From the NCBI GenBank assembly GCA_024867545.1, contig JANFNE010000001.1, forward strand, positions 62,001 through 126,000: a stretch of DNA of 64,000 bases. Direction: 5' to 3'. The translations under genes and the position numbers were made by a program. Numbering within the stretch: the first letter of the stretch is position 1; each line of letters opens with the position of its first letter. The notes beneath the pieces were generated by a model. That model saw nothing but the letters and a program-made list of their open reading frames with translations. It ran no database searches and was not told the DNA's origin. Of this stretch, positions 47,135 to 57,440 are shown one piece after another. Origin of the DNA: Phytopythium helicoides (taxonomy: Eukaryota; Oomycota; Peronosporomycetes; Pythiales; Pythiaceae).

Positions 47135-48562
47135 ATGGGGCGGCCAAAGCTGAGCGAAAATGGAGGAGCCGTTGCCAACAAGCACATGTATGAAACGCTG
47201 ACCAACCAGCGCAGACTCGAGATCTGTGAGTACAACCTGACGCACTCCATGAAGGACACGGTGGACAAGTACTTTCAGGGGCTTACTGAGGAGAGGAAGA
47301 AGAGCAAGAAGAAGGAGATCTACAAGTGGATGAAAAAATTGGGCCAGATCGAGGCCTTGTGCGCTACCCCTGCTGGTCGAAATGCCCGCCGTGTTCGTGC
47401 AAAAGGCACAGCGACTGTTCTCCCTGTTGCTGCTGAACAAGAGCTTGTTCGGTGGATCAACGACGTGCGCGGGGAGGGTATCCCCGTGTCGACTGTTATG
47501 CTTGAAATGAAGGCAAAAGAAACGACTGAAACCTACGGTATCACGGCGGACACTTTCGCCGCCTCGTGGACTTGGCAAAAGCTACTTATCCAGCGCTACA
47601 ACTTTTCGTTCAGGCGTCGCACCCGCCAAGGGCAAATCGAGCCCACTCTCACCGAGGTGATACACGCGAACAACATGCTCATCAACGAGAAGATGGCAGA
47701 GCATGGGGTCGATGTGGTCTACAATGCAGACCAGACCGCCGTGTTTTTTGAATATGTACCAAAGCGAACACTGGACACCAAAGGTGCCAAGAGAGTGTGT
47801 GTTAGAAGTGCTGGAAAGGACAAAGATCGAGTTACACTGATGCTCTTAGCCGACTCTCATGGCCGCAAACGAGAGCCGTTTGTAATCGTAAAGATACGGC
47901 CGTCGAGCAACCTCACTACGGCCAAAGAGAACATGGAGCGGCGGGAGGGATTTGGCGCCCCAACATCGAAGGAAATTAAGGAGCCGGAGAAGACCAACAA
48001 CATGAAAATCTACAGTAATGGTCGCGGCTGGTGGACCGGAGAGCTAAGCTGTGCGTTCCTCTCCTACTTCTTTGGTGGGCGCCCAGACATTGCGACACCC
48101 ATTTTGCTGCTTTGGGATGACTTCTCGGCCCACTGGAACCAAGATATCATCGCCTGTGCGACCAAGCACAATGTAGTGCTGATCCGAGTGCTGCCGGGCT
48201 ACACCGCTGTGTATAAGCCCGCTAACATCGCGTGGAACTACCCGCTCTAGGCACGCATTCGCAGGCTGTGGATGGAGTACACGAGAGAGCAATTTGCTGG
48301 ACGGGACGTGGCCGCCCAATTCAAGCTGAAACCCCCTACACGTGCAAAAGTGGTGGAGTGGATTGCAACAGCATGGCAGGGGCTGACCGCAGATTCAATC
48401 AGCAACGGATTTCGGGCTGTTGTCGACCAGTCCGGGGAGGAGGACGACAACTACAACGACGTCGTGGCCATGCTTGAGTCTCTCGAGCTTGTGGAACATG
48501 AGGTGGGGGCTGTTGGTGGCGAGGATGACGTGCTCACGAAGGAGCTTGGAATTGACCTATGA
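47135..48562 (+). pseudogene. pogo-type DDE transposase, inactivated
   Basis: The frame runs from MGRPKLSENGG to LTKELGIDL (475 codons) and is broken once by TAG at 48,248-48,250; the same frame continues on both sides (NYPL, stop, ARIRRLWMEY). N-terminal DNA-binding part to about 130, then the DDE_1 core. The first Asp is in VVYNADQTAVFF and the second in LLLWDDFSAHW. The position of the third Asp in the usual PADIAW-like block reads PANIAW, so this catalytic Asp is Asn. With the stop and the Asp loss the protein should be inactive. Codon use and the absence of frameshifts suggest a fairly recent death. An alternative start a few codons downstream is possible. Confidence 0.88.
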
Positions 48563-48641
48563 TAGAGCAGTTCAAGTACCGGTATATCATTGTGGGTAGG
48601 GTAAAAAGTGAGTCGGGGGTTGGGGGTTTTCCTCACAATGG

Positions 48642-48667
48642 TGTCGCCTTTAAGTAAAGGATTGCGG
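48642..48667 (-). repeat. right TIR of pogo-like element
   Basis: It is the reverse complement of the left TIR with one mismatch and is followed by TA at 48,668-48,669. Confidence 0.9.
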
Positions 48668-48829
48668 TACTCCCACTGAATCCTCTCCGAAGAAGTGGGT
48701 ACCGCAGTAGCTCAAAGAGGTCCCGCTTGTTCAAACACGTCTGCATTGTCAGGAAGCTGGTGGTCGAGTGTGACTGAACTGCCGTGATGATCAGCAGCGT
48801 TAGTCGTTGGAGCAAGTGCCTCGGGTTCC

Positions 48830-49690
48830 ATCCAGTTCTAGTTCATCTACGAAGAAAATGTCGCGAAAGGTCATGACTGACGGGACCCAGAATCTGTACT
48901 GGCTACCTTTGCTATAACCAATGAAGCGGCCACACAGTTTTCGGGTCGAATTGTTGCGGAGATCGGTAGGTGATTCGCATCCGAACGTATAGGGGGATCA
49001 GTTAGCACAGTCATCAGTTTGATAGGCGTGCGACCATGCAGTGCTTTTTTGGGTCACTGAATGTGAAGGAAGGTAAGCCGCTGTGACAACTGCATCTGAC
49101 CAAAATACTGTACTCATCTAAGCACTCTGTCGCCGTGTGCATGGCGTCTCGACCACAACGTGATTGCTACGTTTGACTTTGCCATTCTGCTAGGTCGAAT
49201 ACGGGGCGTTGAATTTTAGAAAAATTAGGTTCTCGTTGCAGTAGACAGTGAACGCTTCTTTCTGAGACTCTGCGGCGCGATTGCTCTTAACAACAGCAAC
49301 ACGAACAGCCGGCACTGGCAGCTTTAAGTTAGCATTTTCGTCTCAAAGGATAGCTAGTTGCGGCTCAGAGCTGTTCGGCTTGACTGGTGTAATCATCGCG
49401 ATGTCGTATGGCTTTGTTTTGATTTTCACGAAGTCAGTATAGCCGTGATGTGATGTTGTAGGCATCGGTCCAACATAATTAATGGCAATGAGAGCCTAAC
49501 TTGGATGCAGTTGACGAGGTAGCTTTATGTGGAAGAGACTGTGAGTTAATTTTCCAGCTACACACACCTCTCACTGCAGTAGTGGCTCGTCCGATGGATG
49601 TAGTCCAATTTGCTTGAGCACAACCTGCAACTCACGCTCGATCAGATGCCCCAACTTGTGATGCCATTGCAAAAATCTGTATCACCTCCA
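48830..49690 (-). pseudogene. Copia-type pol remnant (pre-integrase and integrase)
   Basis: Read on the minus strand across several frameshifts and stops. At about 49,690-49,570 there is a GAG-pre-integrase block, RFLQWHHKLGHLIERELQ. From about 49,480 come VGPMPTTSHHGYTDFVKI and, further on, NHVVVETPCT...FWSDAVVTAAY of the integrase core; at about 48,900-48,830 the end-of-integrase block GRFIGYSKGSQYRFW..VMTFRDIFF. These are diagnostic of Ty1/Copia order. No complete frame survives. Short related coding seems to continue to 48,670, where the pogo element begins. Confidence 0.75.
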
Positions 49691-50115
49691 CTCGCCATGT
49701 GTGCCTTAATTTGCTGCTTGCTTGATGAACGCACAGTGTGCAACTCAGATCAATCACAACTCAACATTAGCCTCATTTCTCTATTGGAAATAATGTTTTG
49801 TAAGTTCTACTATTTTTGTGGACGATTTTCAAATGGATCCTGGCAAACCGCCCCAGCAACTGAATGGAAAAAAGTATTAAACAGGCTATAAGTGATCCAG
49901 TTTACACGAGAACAAAGGGTGCTGTTGACATTGCTGCTTGAGATTCAAACGCAAAGAGCAGGCTGGCACCTTTGCCTGCTTCTCGCCTTTGCAGCATCAC
50001 TCACGGCCGTGACGTGCTATTGACGCCTAAGCTGTGTCGAAGGATTTGTAAGCACTCTCCTAACACAGCAGTCTGTCCTGCAGCCGCTGCATTTGGTACT
50101 TGAATTAGCTGGTCC

Positions 50116-50162
<47 letters not shown>

Positions 50163-51441
50163 CCGATGCTGAAGTGTTGAATTCTCACCGTTGATTTCAT
50201 GTAATTGTTCGTTTGCCTCACGATCACCTCTGGGCCTCTAAGGCCGGACTGAGGTAGCAAGCCACCATGGTCGTTCGTTGCCTTCTCTCCTGATTCGACG
50301 GCTTTGACACCGCCTGTGGTCATATTGAGGCGTTTGACTTCCGAGGGTGAGTAGGATTTGGTGACATTCGTGTTCGAGTGTCAATATACCCTGCTCGCAC
50401 TCGTACACCGGCAAGTAGCCCTCCTACTGACGGCGGAAATTTCCATGGCCTCGTCGCTACAGCCATGAGCAGCAACGCGGTTTTGTCACAGATTTGATCG
50501 TACCCCTCGCGTGTCCGGACACCAACGAGAACGAGTCCAGCCAGCTCTCAGCAGCAGCATAGTCGTTCAGCAGGCCCGGAATAGCTTCATCTCATCGCTC
50601 AGCCCATCGTGAAAACGACAATTGGCCAGCGGGATGCCTCCAGCGAGACCCTAGAAGGATGCTGTGATTAATGGTGACACTTTCTCCAACATCAAGGAGA
50701 AACTGTGGGAGCGTTTTAGCTCACGTGTGAAGGGACGAGCTGTGAAGGCTGATGGGGTGTGATCTGTGAAAGAGACTTATTTAGCTGACTGGACGAAGGT
50801 GATGCAATTCATGGTAAAGGGGCATATTATCGATTGCACGAAGATTGAGCATGCATGAAACTTTTCGGTTACAAAGGAGAAATGGCTGCGGTGTTGCCAT
50901 TTCAAGGGCATAAGATTATGACGCGTTTTTCGCAGCCCACATTCAGCCGGAGAGCATAGATCGTCCCGGTGCAACAGCTGAGCGATCAATAAGGGTCAGC
51001 TTCAGGTGCGATTGGGAACTACAATTCAGGCAGAAGCAGTAATCTGGCGCATGTGGGCGAATGATGGGTCGCGAGGACTTGATCGATTCATGTGGCAAGC
51101 TGCTACAGCGGAGCTACCACCTGCCTCAATCAGGAGCCTGCTACGGCCAGCGGATGTGCGTCTAGAGCAGCACATTGCGAGTATAAATCGATCCGCATGG
51201 TTAGCATTGGTCTGTGTACAAGCATCAATTGCTGAAAACGAGCACCTTCCCCGTTACCGAAAAGCTTATGGGAGGCTGTTAGACATTTAACTGCAGCAAT
51301 TGGATGCTCGCAAAAACGGCATCGAAGGGTTTCAGCTTACCTCGAACCACAAGCTGCTAAGTTGGTAATTGATCATCTGGAATGGCTGCAGGATGTTGAG
51401 GATACCAAGCACGCTGAGTAGATTTCGCGGCAGTTCATGTG
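49691..51441. other. unrecognised sequence with decayed coding fragments
   Basis: About 1.75 kb between the Copia integrase remnant and the DDE_3 remnant, where the gag-protease part of the Copia element would be expected. No diagnostic motif could be read. A 94-codon plus-strand frame at 51,006-51,290 has coding-like composition but no recognised family. A TC microsatellite lies at 50,118-50,158. Confidence 0.4.
50118..50158. repeat. (TC)n microsatellite, about 20 units
   Basis: An uninterrupted run of alternating C and T of about 41 bases. Confidence 0.97.
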
Positions 51442-52400
51442 CTAGTCATGATTGAGCTCAATGAAGCCCAAGTCGTTGTCTGCGTCAGTGTCTAGCGAAG
51501 ATGGTGCTCGAGCCACTTGTCCAGCTGGATCGAAATGGCCCTCAATCCTCCAACCGCAACGTTCAAATACTTTTATCCTGTCAAAGCTCATAACGCATCG
51601 AAAATTCTCCAAAACAAACAACAGCAGATCTCTTTGACTTGACTCGACATAACGTTGAAATGACCGCTTGACGAAGCCAAACATGAACTTGATGGGGTTG
51701 TAGAACGAACAATACGCTGGCAAAAAGATCGGAACGATGCTGACACTCAGCAGGTAGCTCACGTTCAGGATGCCTGTGGATGGCAGCTCCGTCGATGATC
51801 CATACCGAACATGGGCCAGGATACGACCGAACGGACCCACCTTGCGCATGTACAAAGTCTTGCCAGAATTTGGAAAAGTCAACGCGGTGAAATGTGCCAT
51901 ATGTATTGAAGTAATCGATGATTCTGTTGACCCCAATAAATACCAAGTTCAATATGCGTGGTTTCCGAACGAAATCGCCTCGGATGTTGAGCTTTTTCCC
52001 CTCATAGCATATCCCCTTTTCCGTATCATTCCCCGATTGTCGAAAGAGACCACGTTAAGAAACCCAAGATTCTGATGGCTCCAGTTAATGTGGTAGAGCT
52101 CTTCCAAAACCGAAATGCGTCGCGCTCCTTGGTGTGTATTACGCGGTGCTCGAGAACTTTAACCCGAACTCCCAGATGATTCGCCACATCGTCGATATGG
52201 ATATAGCGACTCGATTTGTGCATGTGAACACGGCCTGTACCTTGCCAAGATAGGAAAGAGGATTCTCTTGATAGTAGTCAAAGATCCACTTCCGCTATGC
52301 TCTTGTAAACTTGCCGCGGATACAGCCACTGGCACGACGATATGTTCCATAATTCTCGTAAATCTACTTGTTGAATACGTGTGGGAGGTGTGTGGGAGGT
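51442..52400 (-). pseudogene. DDE_3 (Tc1/IS630-like) transposase remnant
   Basis: On the minus strand, split over at least three frames. Blocks in order: RGKFTRA-stop-RKWIFDYYQENP and ISISTMWRIIWEFGL (helix-turn-helix part), NLGFLNVVSFDNRGMI, RGDFVRKPRI, FIGVNRIIDYF, VWIIDGAAIH, then VPIFLPAYCSFYNPIKFMFG and VKRSFQRY. The order and motifs are those of DDE_3 transposases. The first catalytic Asp (normally FLDE) reads FLN, the second Asp is kept (IIDG), and the final Glu (NPIE) reads NPIK. There are two TAG stops (52,364-52,366; 52,295-52,297). No terminal inverted repeats were found. Confidence 0.8.
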
Positions 52401-52689
52401 GTTGGCGCTGGTAGCCCAGCATATAGTAAGGGTACAGACAATGGCACGCCGTGTTGGGGTGGGCGTATTGCCGCGCTGCGGCTTCATCCATAGGCATGCT
52501 GGAGTCGCACAACGGAAGAGAAATGAGCAACGCGCCAATCGCTACTCACTTTTTGCCACAGCTACCCACCTCATTCAGCGATGTGCTATGCGCAGTAATG
52601 CACTCTGCGATACAATGATGATCACCACGAGCTGCTGACTTCCTCAAGCTGTGGGTCGGTGATGAAAGCTCTGGCCACGGCAACCATAG

Positions 52690-52980
52690 TCAGTGAAACC
52701 ACGCGGAAAAGAGCAAGCACAGAAGCAGCGATATACCAACCGGGTCTACACTAGGTGCTCTGCTTGATACTTGTGCGTGTAGTAAGCTACCCAGAGGCTC
52801 CTTGGGCGTCAAACCAGACGGTGAAGTGGAAATCACCATCCTAGTCTGCTTCGTGTGGTAAATCATGTCACCACCTCCATCGAGGTACATGACCAGATAC
52901 TTGCGCCGAAGTATACGCACAGTTGCGCCACAAGCTGTAGATGCGTGCCCTTCAGCATCTGCTGCATGTTGGTTTGCCTG
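52690..52980 (-). pseudogene. Copia-type gag remnant, 3' part
   Basis: The minus-strand frame HAADAEGHASTAC...LRRKYLVMYLDGGGDMIYHTKQ..MVI...LLHAQVSSRAPSVDPV has the spacing of Copia gag (UBN2) proteins. It joins in frame to the 5' part at 61,892-62,058 if the Gypsy element between them is removed (DMY joined to QANQHAADAEG). Confidence 0.6.
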
Positions 52981-52982
52981 GG

Positions 52983-53221
52983 TCCAGGCATCATCTGTGT
53001 GCTCACGTCCAACTCGCTAACCCATCGTCCAACCCGCTGCGTCATCGTCCAACCCGCTGCGTTATCGTACCACTCTCGGTTGGATGTGTAGCTGGGCAGG
53101 AAGGTATCGTAGGTTGGCAGGAAAGTGTTATCAACATATATTTCAGCTTTGGATTTTGTTACTCGGCCGCAAGTGTGTGTTGCCGGCCAGTGGCTGGGGG
53201 AGCAAGGTGACCCCGGACCCA
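52983..53221 (+). repeat. 5' LTR of Gypsy element 1
   Basis: It matches 61,673-61,891 almost base for base. The length difference of 20 bp is a tandem duplication of CGTCCAACCCGCTGCGTCAT in this copy. The outer edge is uncertain by about 10 bases. Confidence 0.85.
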
Positions 53222-53315
53222 GACTAAAGTTAACTTTTCTTCGGAGGTCGAAATCCAGTTCTCAACGTCGACTACAAGTGGTGGGGCGACTATTTCGGAC
53301 GAGCAAGATCAGCCT

Positions 53316-54190
53316 ATGGATCTTCGCATTGACGCGGAGGAAGCATTCCCTCCGCTCCCGCCATCTCCAGACCCGATGGGGGATGTAGACGGGAGATTGG
53401 CACCAACTGAGGCCATTGGGGCGATGCCGCGCTTCTGGGGAGAGCCGTTTACAACGCCTCTAGCACGACAGACAGCAGCGGAGGCAGAAGATGCGACTAT
53501 AAATACGGCCACGACGTCGCCAGTCGGAGGTGATAGTAGTCACTGGCGCGTGGCAAACGCCCCAGCACTTCCTGTGGCCCCAGTCTATCGAGTAAGCACG
53601 ATGCAAGAGCGCTGTGCGTTTATGCGGGCGTATGAGACTTATTTTCGAACGCTCTCGGCTTTTGTTACTCCATCTTACCGTCCGTTTGTGATGCCTGTAT
53701 CGACCTGCATCGAGGAGCGCACTGGGCGCGTCATCGCGGCGTACGAGCTCAAGCGTGACCCGAATGAAATCAGTGAGTAGGAGTGGGTTGACTATTTTCG
53801 CGAGGCGTTGCGACCCGAGCAACGAGACTACAGCACCGTCGACAATGCCATACGTCGCCTTTGGACGGACCTCACACTGCCTGATGCAGGTTCACGTATT
53901 GGGAAGTTGCAAGCAGATATCCATCGCATTCTGGACGAGTTCAACGTCGAATCTGTCATGGTCGAGAAGGAGCAGAAAAAGATGGTGGGGTATATGTTGG
54001 CTGGACTAGGTCCTGATGACTTTCGAACAGCGATCAGGACACGCCTGGAATACGAAGAGAACAAACAGTACCGTGCGAATGTCGGTGAGTTCTATGGGTG
54101 GACGCTGGCTCTGATGCGGTCGCACATGGTCTGGAGTACAACTCCACCCGCCCAGCAGCGTCAGAACAACCACAGCCCCTGCAGCACCAG
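53316..54190 (+). pseudogene. Gypsy gag-like protein, broken
   Basis: The frame from MDLRIDAEEAFPPLP continues past a single TAG at 53,778-53,780 (NEISE, stop, EWVDYFREAL) to about 54,190, where it shifts into the next frame. The part after the stop (VDNAIRRLWTDLTLPD...KKMVGYMLAGLGP) has capsid-like helical composition. It is placed as gag by position between the LTR and the zinc-knuckle/protease region. Confidence 0.7.
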
Positions 54191-55236
54191 GGACATCAAA
54201 GTCAAAATCAAGGAGGTGGGTTCACCTCTACGATCGAAGAAAGCGCATCTGCGTCAAGTGTGCAGCCCTATACTAACAGCAGCACACCTCGGGCACCTGC
54301 GGTGCCGGGGATGAGGATGAGGATGCAATGCCTGATTTGTGGCTCCATGGAGCATGGAGTGCGTCAGCGTCCGCAAGCGACACCGGAGGAGAAGACGAAG
54401 TTGATAGCGGAGTACCAGGCTATAAAGCGTGACGGAGCCAAAGTTAGCCGTGTGTCAGCATCGCTGCAAATGACGGACACATCCAGGAAGACCGAAGGTG
54501 CAACTACAGGAACGTTGGAGGGCTCGCTAGTCTGCGATGTCCTACTAGATTCGGGAGCAGATGCCTCCGTCGCGGCGGCTGGAGTCGTCGGCAGGTTGAT
54601 GAGCGCAGGAGTATTTGTGGCGGTCACTCAACTGCTGAGCCCTATTTCGCTGTGGCCTGTCGGAGACAAAGTTTTTGTGGTGATGCGGAAGGCGAGGTTC
54701 GGTGAGGTAAAGCTAAGTACGACCGCCGGCCCACTGGTTTTACGCGGGCTCGAATGTTTCATCCACGAGGAAGATCATGCTTGCTCGATTCTCATTGGTC
54801 GCCACGTGATGGAGGTGCTTGGGTACACTGCAGATGGTTCATTAACAGCGGCTCGAAGCAAGACAGCGGAATGGAGGCTTGAGGAGGTCGGTGCAGTCGC
54901 GAAATCCACGCCACTAGCAAATATTCAGACGCTGTTCATGACGGTGTTGCATGAAGAGGACGCAGTGGAGGAAGATAAGTTTGACAGGATGGCAACGATT
55001 CCTGAAATCTTCCAACCAAATGAGGACGAGGTGGTGTCGGCCCTACGACTTGCCCATCAAGATGCTCTCGACAAAGGTCTCCCAAATTATCTCTGGGATC
55101 GGCTGCGGTCGATACTACTGGAGTATCGTGACTGCTTCCGTTTAGAACTCGGAGGCGATCCTCCATTCAGGGTTCCTCCACTGCGCGTGCGTCTCAAGCA
55201 GAATGCAAGACCTGTTGAAGGGCTGCGGCACCTCGC
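54190..55236 (+). pseudogene. Gypsy zinc knuckle and aspartic protease, broken
   Basis: The frame continues gag in a shifted register. A nucleocapsid-type knuckle reads CLICGSMEHGVRQR; the fourth ligand Cys is replaced by Arg. The protease active-site block LLDSGADASV keeps its Asp. It runs into the reverse transcriptase with a second frameshift at about 55,230. Confidence 0.75.
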
Positions 55237-55941
55237 GTGGTTCCGAAGAAAAATGGTGATTTGCGCATGACGGTGGATCACCGACCCGTCAACGCAGTGA
55301 CAGACCCGCTCCAGTGGCCAATGATGGACTTCGAGTCGGATATCAGCCAGGTCGAAGGCAGCACGTGCTTTTTCGACGCCGACGTTCTATGGTGTTTTTA
55401 TCAGCTACCGCTTGACGAGGACTCGCAGGAGATGTACACGATCATCACTAAAAGCGGTATGGTGACGCATACAAGGGTGCCGATGAGGGCTTGCGATTCT
55501 GTTGTGTTCTGCCAGGAAACGATGGAGCAAATAGTTGGGCCATTATTGTACCGAGCGATGTTGGTGTGGTTGGACGACTTATTGGGCCATGCGAAGTCTC
55601 CTGAAAAACTGTTCGATGTGTTGGAGGCATTTCTCAAGCGCTGCAAGGAATTCAATCTGAAGCTCCATGCTCGGAAGTGTCATCTCTTCATGAGAAGTGC
55701 GACTTGGTGTGGGAGAATCATCTCAGGAGAAGGGGTATCGGATTCACCGGAGCGCGTACATGGGCTAGTAGATGTTCCGACACCAAGGAACGCGGGTGAG
55801 CTACAACAATTTCTTTGTGCTGTCGGATGGATGCCGCAGAACATACCAAACTTCGCCTCACTCACGTCTGAGCTCTCCTGGGCAAGGCAGCTAAACAAGT
55901 CAATAGCCGAAAGAAGACAAGGTTGCAACGAGTGGAGCTGA
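55237..55941 (+). pseudogene. Gypsy reverse transcriptase
   Basis: A 234-codon frame with RT blocks VPKKNGDLRMTVDHRPVN, FFDADVLWCFYQLPLD and LVWLDDLLGHA (the YxDD box reads WLDD, both Asp kept), then thumb-region KCHLF...WCGRIISGEGV. It ends in a stop at a frameshift before RNase H. Confidence 0.9.
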
Positions 55942-56266
55942 ATTCTGTTGGGTGGAACGAGACTCATGCAGAAGCAGTCGACAGCGAAAAGCAGGCCCTG
56001 CTCTAGATGATTCCGCTGGCACACCCACGGCCCGACTTTACGGTGTGTGTTTTCACCAATGCCAGTTTTGATAATTTGGGAGCGGCGGTGGCTCAGATTC
56101 TTGCGAGCATCTTGACCTGCCTCTGGAGCAGCAAGAGCATCAGTCGTTAGCATTCATCAGCGGGAGTTTCAAAGGTGCAAATTCTCGTTGGGCAATCGGC
56201 GAAAAAGAAGCCTTCGCCATTGTGGAAACCTGCAAACGGTTAGCGTACCTGCTTCTCCGCTCCGAC
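55938..56266 (+). pseudogene. Gypsy RNase H, 5' part
   Basis: The frame LNSVGWNETHAEAV has a TAG at 56,004-56,006, then FTNASFDNLGAAVAQI, where the catalytic Asp of the usual TDAS block is Asn, then (shifted) LAFISGSFKGANSRWAI and KEAFAIVETCKRLAYLLLRSD. The domain is cut by the solo LTR after RSD and resumes at 56,989 with GFKLYTDHRNI. Confidence 0.8.
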
Positions 56267-56984
56267 TGTGGCGGAGCGACCTCCGCGAGGATCGCCGAGA
56301 ACGGCGAGGGGACCGCGATGGGAATGCTCTGAAGTGTGAAGACACCCCGAAGCTACCCAGACGACCCAGTTAAGTACGACTGGACGGCGGTAGGACGGCG
56401 CATTTCTGAGTCTGATTGGATTAGGCGATTTCGACTAGGGTCAGATTAGGTAGTCCTGCCTAGTTAGTGTGTACCACATCTAGGATGTCACAGGTGATAG
56501 TGTCAGCGTTGGAGCGGCTGCAGGAAGCGCAGCCAGCAGGGTAAAGTCGCGAATCTACTTTGGAGAGCTCAAGCCGTTTTCTTGGCCTACAAATCACGTC
56601 TCAACTCAACCCACACCCAACAAGAGGGTGAAAGACAACGGTAAAGGACATTGGGATCCTTAGTGATCTACCTTTTGGGCGGCAAGGAACGATACCTGCC
56701 GCACCCTTTGGAGCGCTTCGACACCGCGGACACCGAAGCCAGCTGCCACGCAGCAACCAACCTCACAGTCGCAGCGCGAGGAGTTTCCGCTGCTGCGACC
56801 CCGCCTCGCTCAAGGACATCTCGACCACACACGCTTCTTCCTCCGTATCCGCGAGGATCGCGAATCGCCCACCGACGGGTACACAACGTGACGTCGTCCG
56901 CCAAACGGAGTAACCCCTCCGATAGTCGGTGTCGGGCGCGTGAGAGAAGGTCGTGAGCCGATTTTGGCTGGCCACCTCTCCACA
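56267..56984. mobile_element. solo LTR, 718 bp, with 4-bp target duplication
   Basis: It starts TGTGGCGGAG and ends CTCTCCACA, so it has TG...CA ends with a short TGTGG/CCACA inverted repeat. It is flanked by CGAC on both sides (56,263-56,266 and 56,985-56,988). Removing it with one CGAC restores the RNase H frame (LLLRSD joined to GFKLYTDHRN). It has no coding sequence and is unrelated to the LTRs of the host element. Confidence 0.85.
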
Positions 56985-57027
56985 CGACGGTTTTAAGCTA
57001 TATACGGACCACCGCAACATCAAAATA

Positions 57028-57080
57028 TGAGACTACACCAAACAAAAGTATCATTACCGCATTTTTGAGGTTATTAAAAG
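57028..57080 (+). repeat. left TIR of the DUF7869 element
   Basis: It pairs with the reverse complement of about 59,824-59,876 over ~50 bp; differences are one base at position 10, a four-base block after ATTA, and a few at the inner edge. Confidence 0.88.
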
Positions 57081-57440
57081 AGAGATATCATACGATTATA
57101 CGATGTTTAAGCTACATCTAAGCCATTTAGGTCATGAAAAAGTTAAAATAATGATGGAGATATCACCTGTCGAAGTAAGCGACAAAGTCCATTGAGAATT
57201 TTTTCTGAATTTTTTTTGTCCTTTTTGAGGTAGTTTAGATCGTAAGCTATCAAGTGCACTTTGTTTTGGCACGAAACACTCTTTAGAACGTCTTCAAACC
57301 GCTGGATGAAAGCAAAGGACTTAAAATTTACAGATAGTTGGGGAGAGCAAAAGTATCACTAAAACCTCCAGGTCGATTCCAAAGTATCACTAAAATCTCT
57401 AGGTCAATTCCAAAGTATCACTAACGCGTCATTGCAACGA

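Larger units (their letters stand above)
46962..48667 (+). mobile_element. pogo-like (Tc1/mariner superfamily) DNA transposon, 1.7 kb
   Basis: Flanked by TA on both sides (46,960-46,961 and 48,668-48,669). Terminal inverted repeats of 26 bp with one mismatch start CCGCAATCCTTTACTTAAA and end GCGACA (46,962-46,987; 48,642-48,667). The left end has additional direct copies of the inner TIR motif TAAAGGCGACA at about 46,995 and 47,053. The single gene inside is a DDE transposase with two disabling changes, so the copy is inactive although both ends look intact. It sits inside or next to the decayed Copia sequence. Confidence 0.9.

Noticed and set aside
56651..56985. ORFs of about 100 codons on both strands inside the solo LTR
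   Set aside because: They lie entirely within LTR sequence and show no domain.
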